From NCBI GenBank assembly GCA_947589345.1, contig CANQAC010000014.1, forward strand, positions 1 through 44,216: a stretch of DNA of 44,216 nt, given 5' to 3'. Position numbers and translations under genes: made by a program. Below are positions 43,922-44,216 of this stretch, piece by piece (position 1 is the stretch's first letter; each line of letters starts with the position of its first letter). Origin of the DNA: an uncultured Akkermansia sp. (GTDB lineage: Bacteria > Verrucomicrobiota > Verrucomicrobiia > Verrucomicrobiales > Akkermansiaceae). The notes below the pieces were generated by a model. It was not told the DNA's origin and did no database searches. It saw nothing but the letters and a program-made list of their open reading frames with translations.

Positions 43922-43950
43922 CCGGTCTGACCGTTTGGCAGCATGTCCCA

Positions 43951-43977
43951 AAACCGCCGGTTTCGGCGGTTTTTTTT
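43951..43977 (+). terminator. Rho-independent terminator of the thioredoxin-like gene
   Basis: An 8-bp stem AACCGCCG / CGGCGGTT with loop GTTT is followed by an unbroken run of T residues, about 30 bp after the stop codon. Confidence 0.92.
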
Positions 43978-44197
43978 GTTCAAAACACGAAACCTGCCCG
44001 GAGCAGGGGTAAAAGACGGCGCTTCCTTGGTTGATACGCTGCATTCCAACGATCTGTCCATGTTTCCGGTGGGTAGGGCTGTCACTTTGTCCCTGTCTTC
44101 TGCTCTGCTGCGGGGAAATTGGGGGCATCCTCCGAATTCTAACATATCTCGTACAAGATATAGTGATTGAAGCCTTTATTGCGTTATTTGGGTGCGC

Positions 44198-44216
44198 ATC
44201 TCTTTTCGAATGAGAT
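44198..44216. promoter_or_regulatory. Half-site of a possible fourth inverted-repeat cassette (D), cut by the window end
   Basis: The last 19 bases, ATCTCTTTTCGAATGAGAT, have the arm layout of cassettes A-C: ATCTCTTT, a three-base centre TCG, then AATGAGAT. Whether an inverted partner follows cannot be seen. The preceding 220 bases after the terminator hold no recognisable gene. Confidence 0.45.

Noticed and set aside
1..44216. CRISPR arrays, tRNA or rRNA genes, riboswitches and recombinase genes
   Set aside because: Both strands were read for spaced direct repeats, tRNA-like arms and integrase or invertase motifs. None was found that could be supported.

Overview
The window looks like chromosome of a Gram-negative bacterium, most plausibly from the Verrucomicrobiota/PVC group and perhaps Akkermansia-like. 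The hints are an LptD-type outer-membrane protein, a MoxR/DUF58/Bat gene set with fused members, a secreted formylglycine-type sulfatase, a class-II UvrA, paired bactofilins and a MenG/UbiE methyltransferase. The taxonomy is inference: no rRNA, tRNA or other marker RNA gene was found.

Layout. 1-1700 is a decayed prophage remnant on the minus strand: a frameshifted virion-morphogenesis-like gene at the left edge, and the C-terminal part of a minor head protein ending in an ADP-ribosyltransferase-like domain. 1751-7666 is a plus-strand operon behind a good sigma70 promoter: a bifunctional PlsC/GNAT acyltransferase (OlsF-like), LptD and a GAF/sigma54 activator. 7687-24640 is almost wholly minus strand: sulfatase; a Bat operon (moxR, DUF58, DUF4381-BatA, BatB-BatC with 24 glutamine-rich repeats, BatD-TPR-SH3); a lipoprotein; uvrA2; two bactofilins; menG; icd; and a small membrane protein.

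24950-37066 is the accessory core. It holds three plus-strand transcription units that appear to modify a surface glycan or lipid: an acyltransferase-3 gene; module 1 (MBOAT, GNAT-VOC fusion, MaoC-SDR, FkbH-like HAD, acyl carrier protein); and module 2 (a near-duplicate MBOAT, an ACP-like protein, an SDR, an AMP-forming acyl ligase). Each unit is preceded by a cassette of about 180 bp bounded by inverted repeats of the form ATCTCTTT-NNN-AAAGAGAT. The cassettes before modules 1 and 2 have colinear outer flanks but interiors in opposite orientation, as expected of invertible promoters caught in different states. A -35-like hexamer lies inside each cassette and a -10-like hexamer lies outside, next to the gene. 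Module 2 therefore reads as ON, and module 1 and the acyltransferase-3 gene as OFF. In module 1 the MaoC-SDR gene is also broken at a run of eight G residues, so a second switch by slippage is possible. Repeated MBOAT 5' halves and a duplicated fkbH 5' end suggest cassette shuffling.

37150-44216 returns to housekeeping genes: a HAD phosphatase and a KtrA/KtrB-type potassium system on the minus strand, a membrane metallophosphoesterase, then ilvE-type aminotransferase, Nudix hydrolase and a thioredoxin-like protein on the plus strand. The window ends inside what looks like a fourth inverted-repeat half-site.

The most interesting proposal is a layered, phase-variable, ACP-dependent acyl-modification system made of two related modules behind independent promoter inverters. 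No recombinase for the inversions is encoded in the window.
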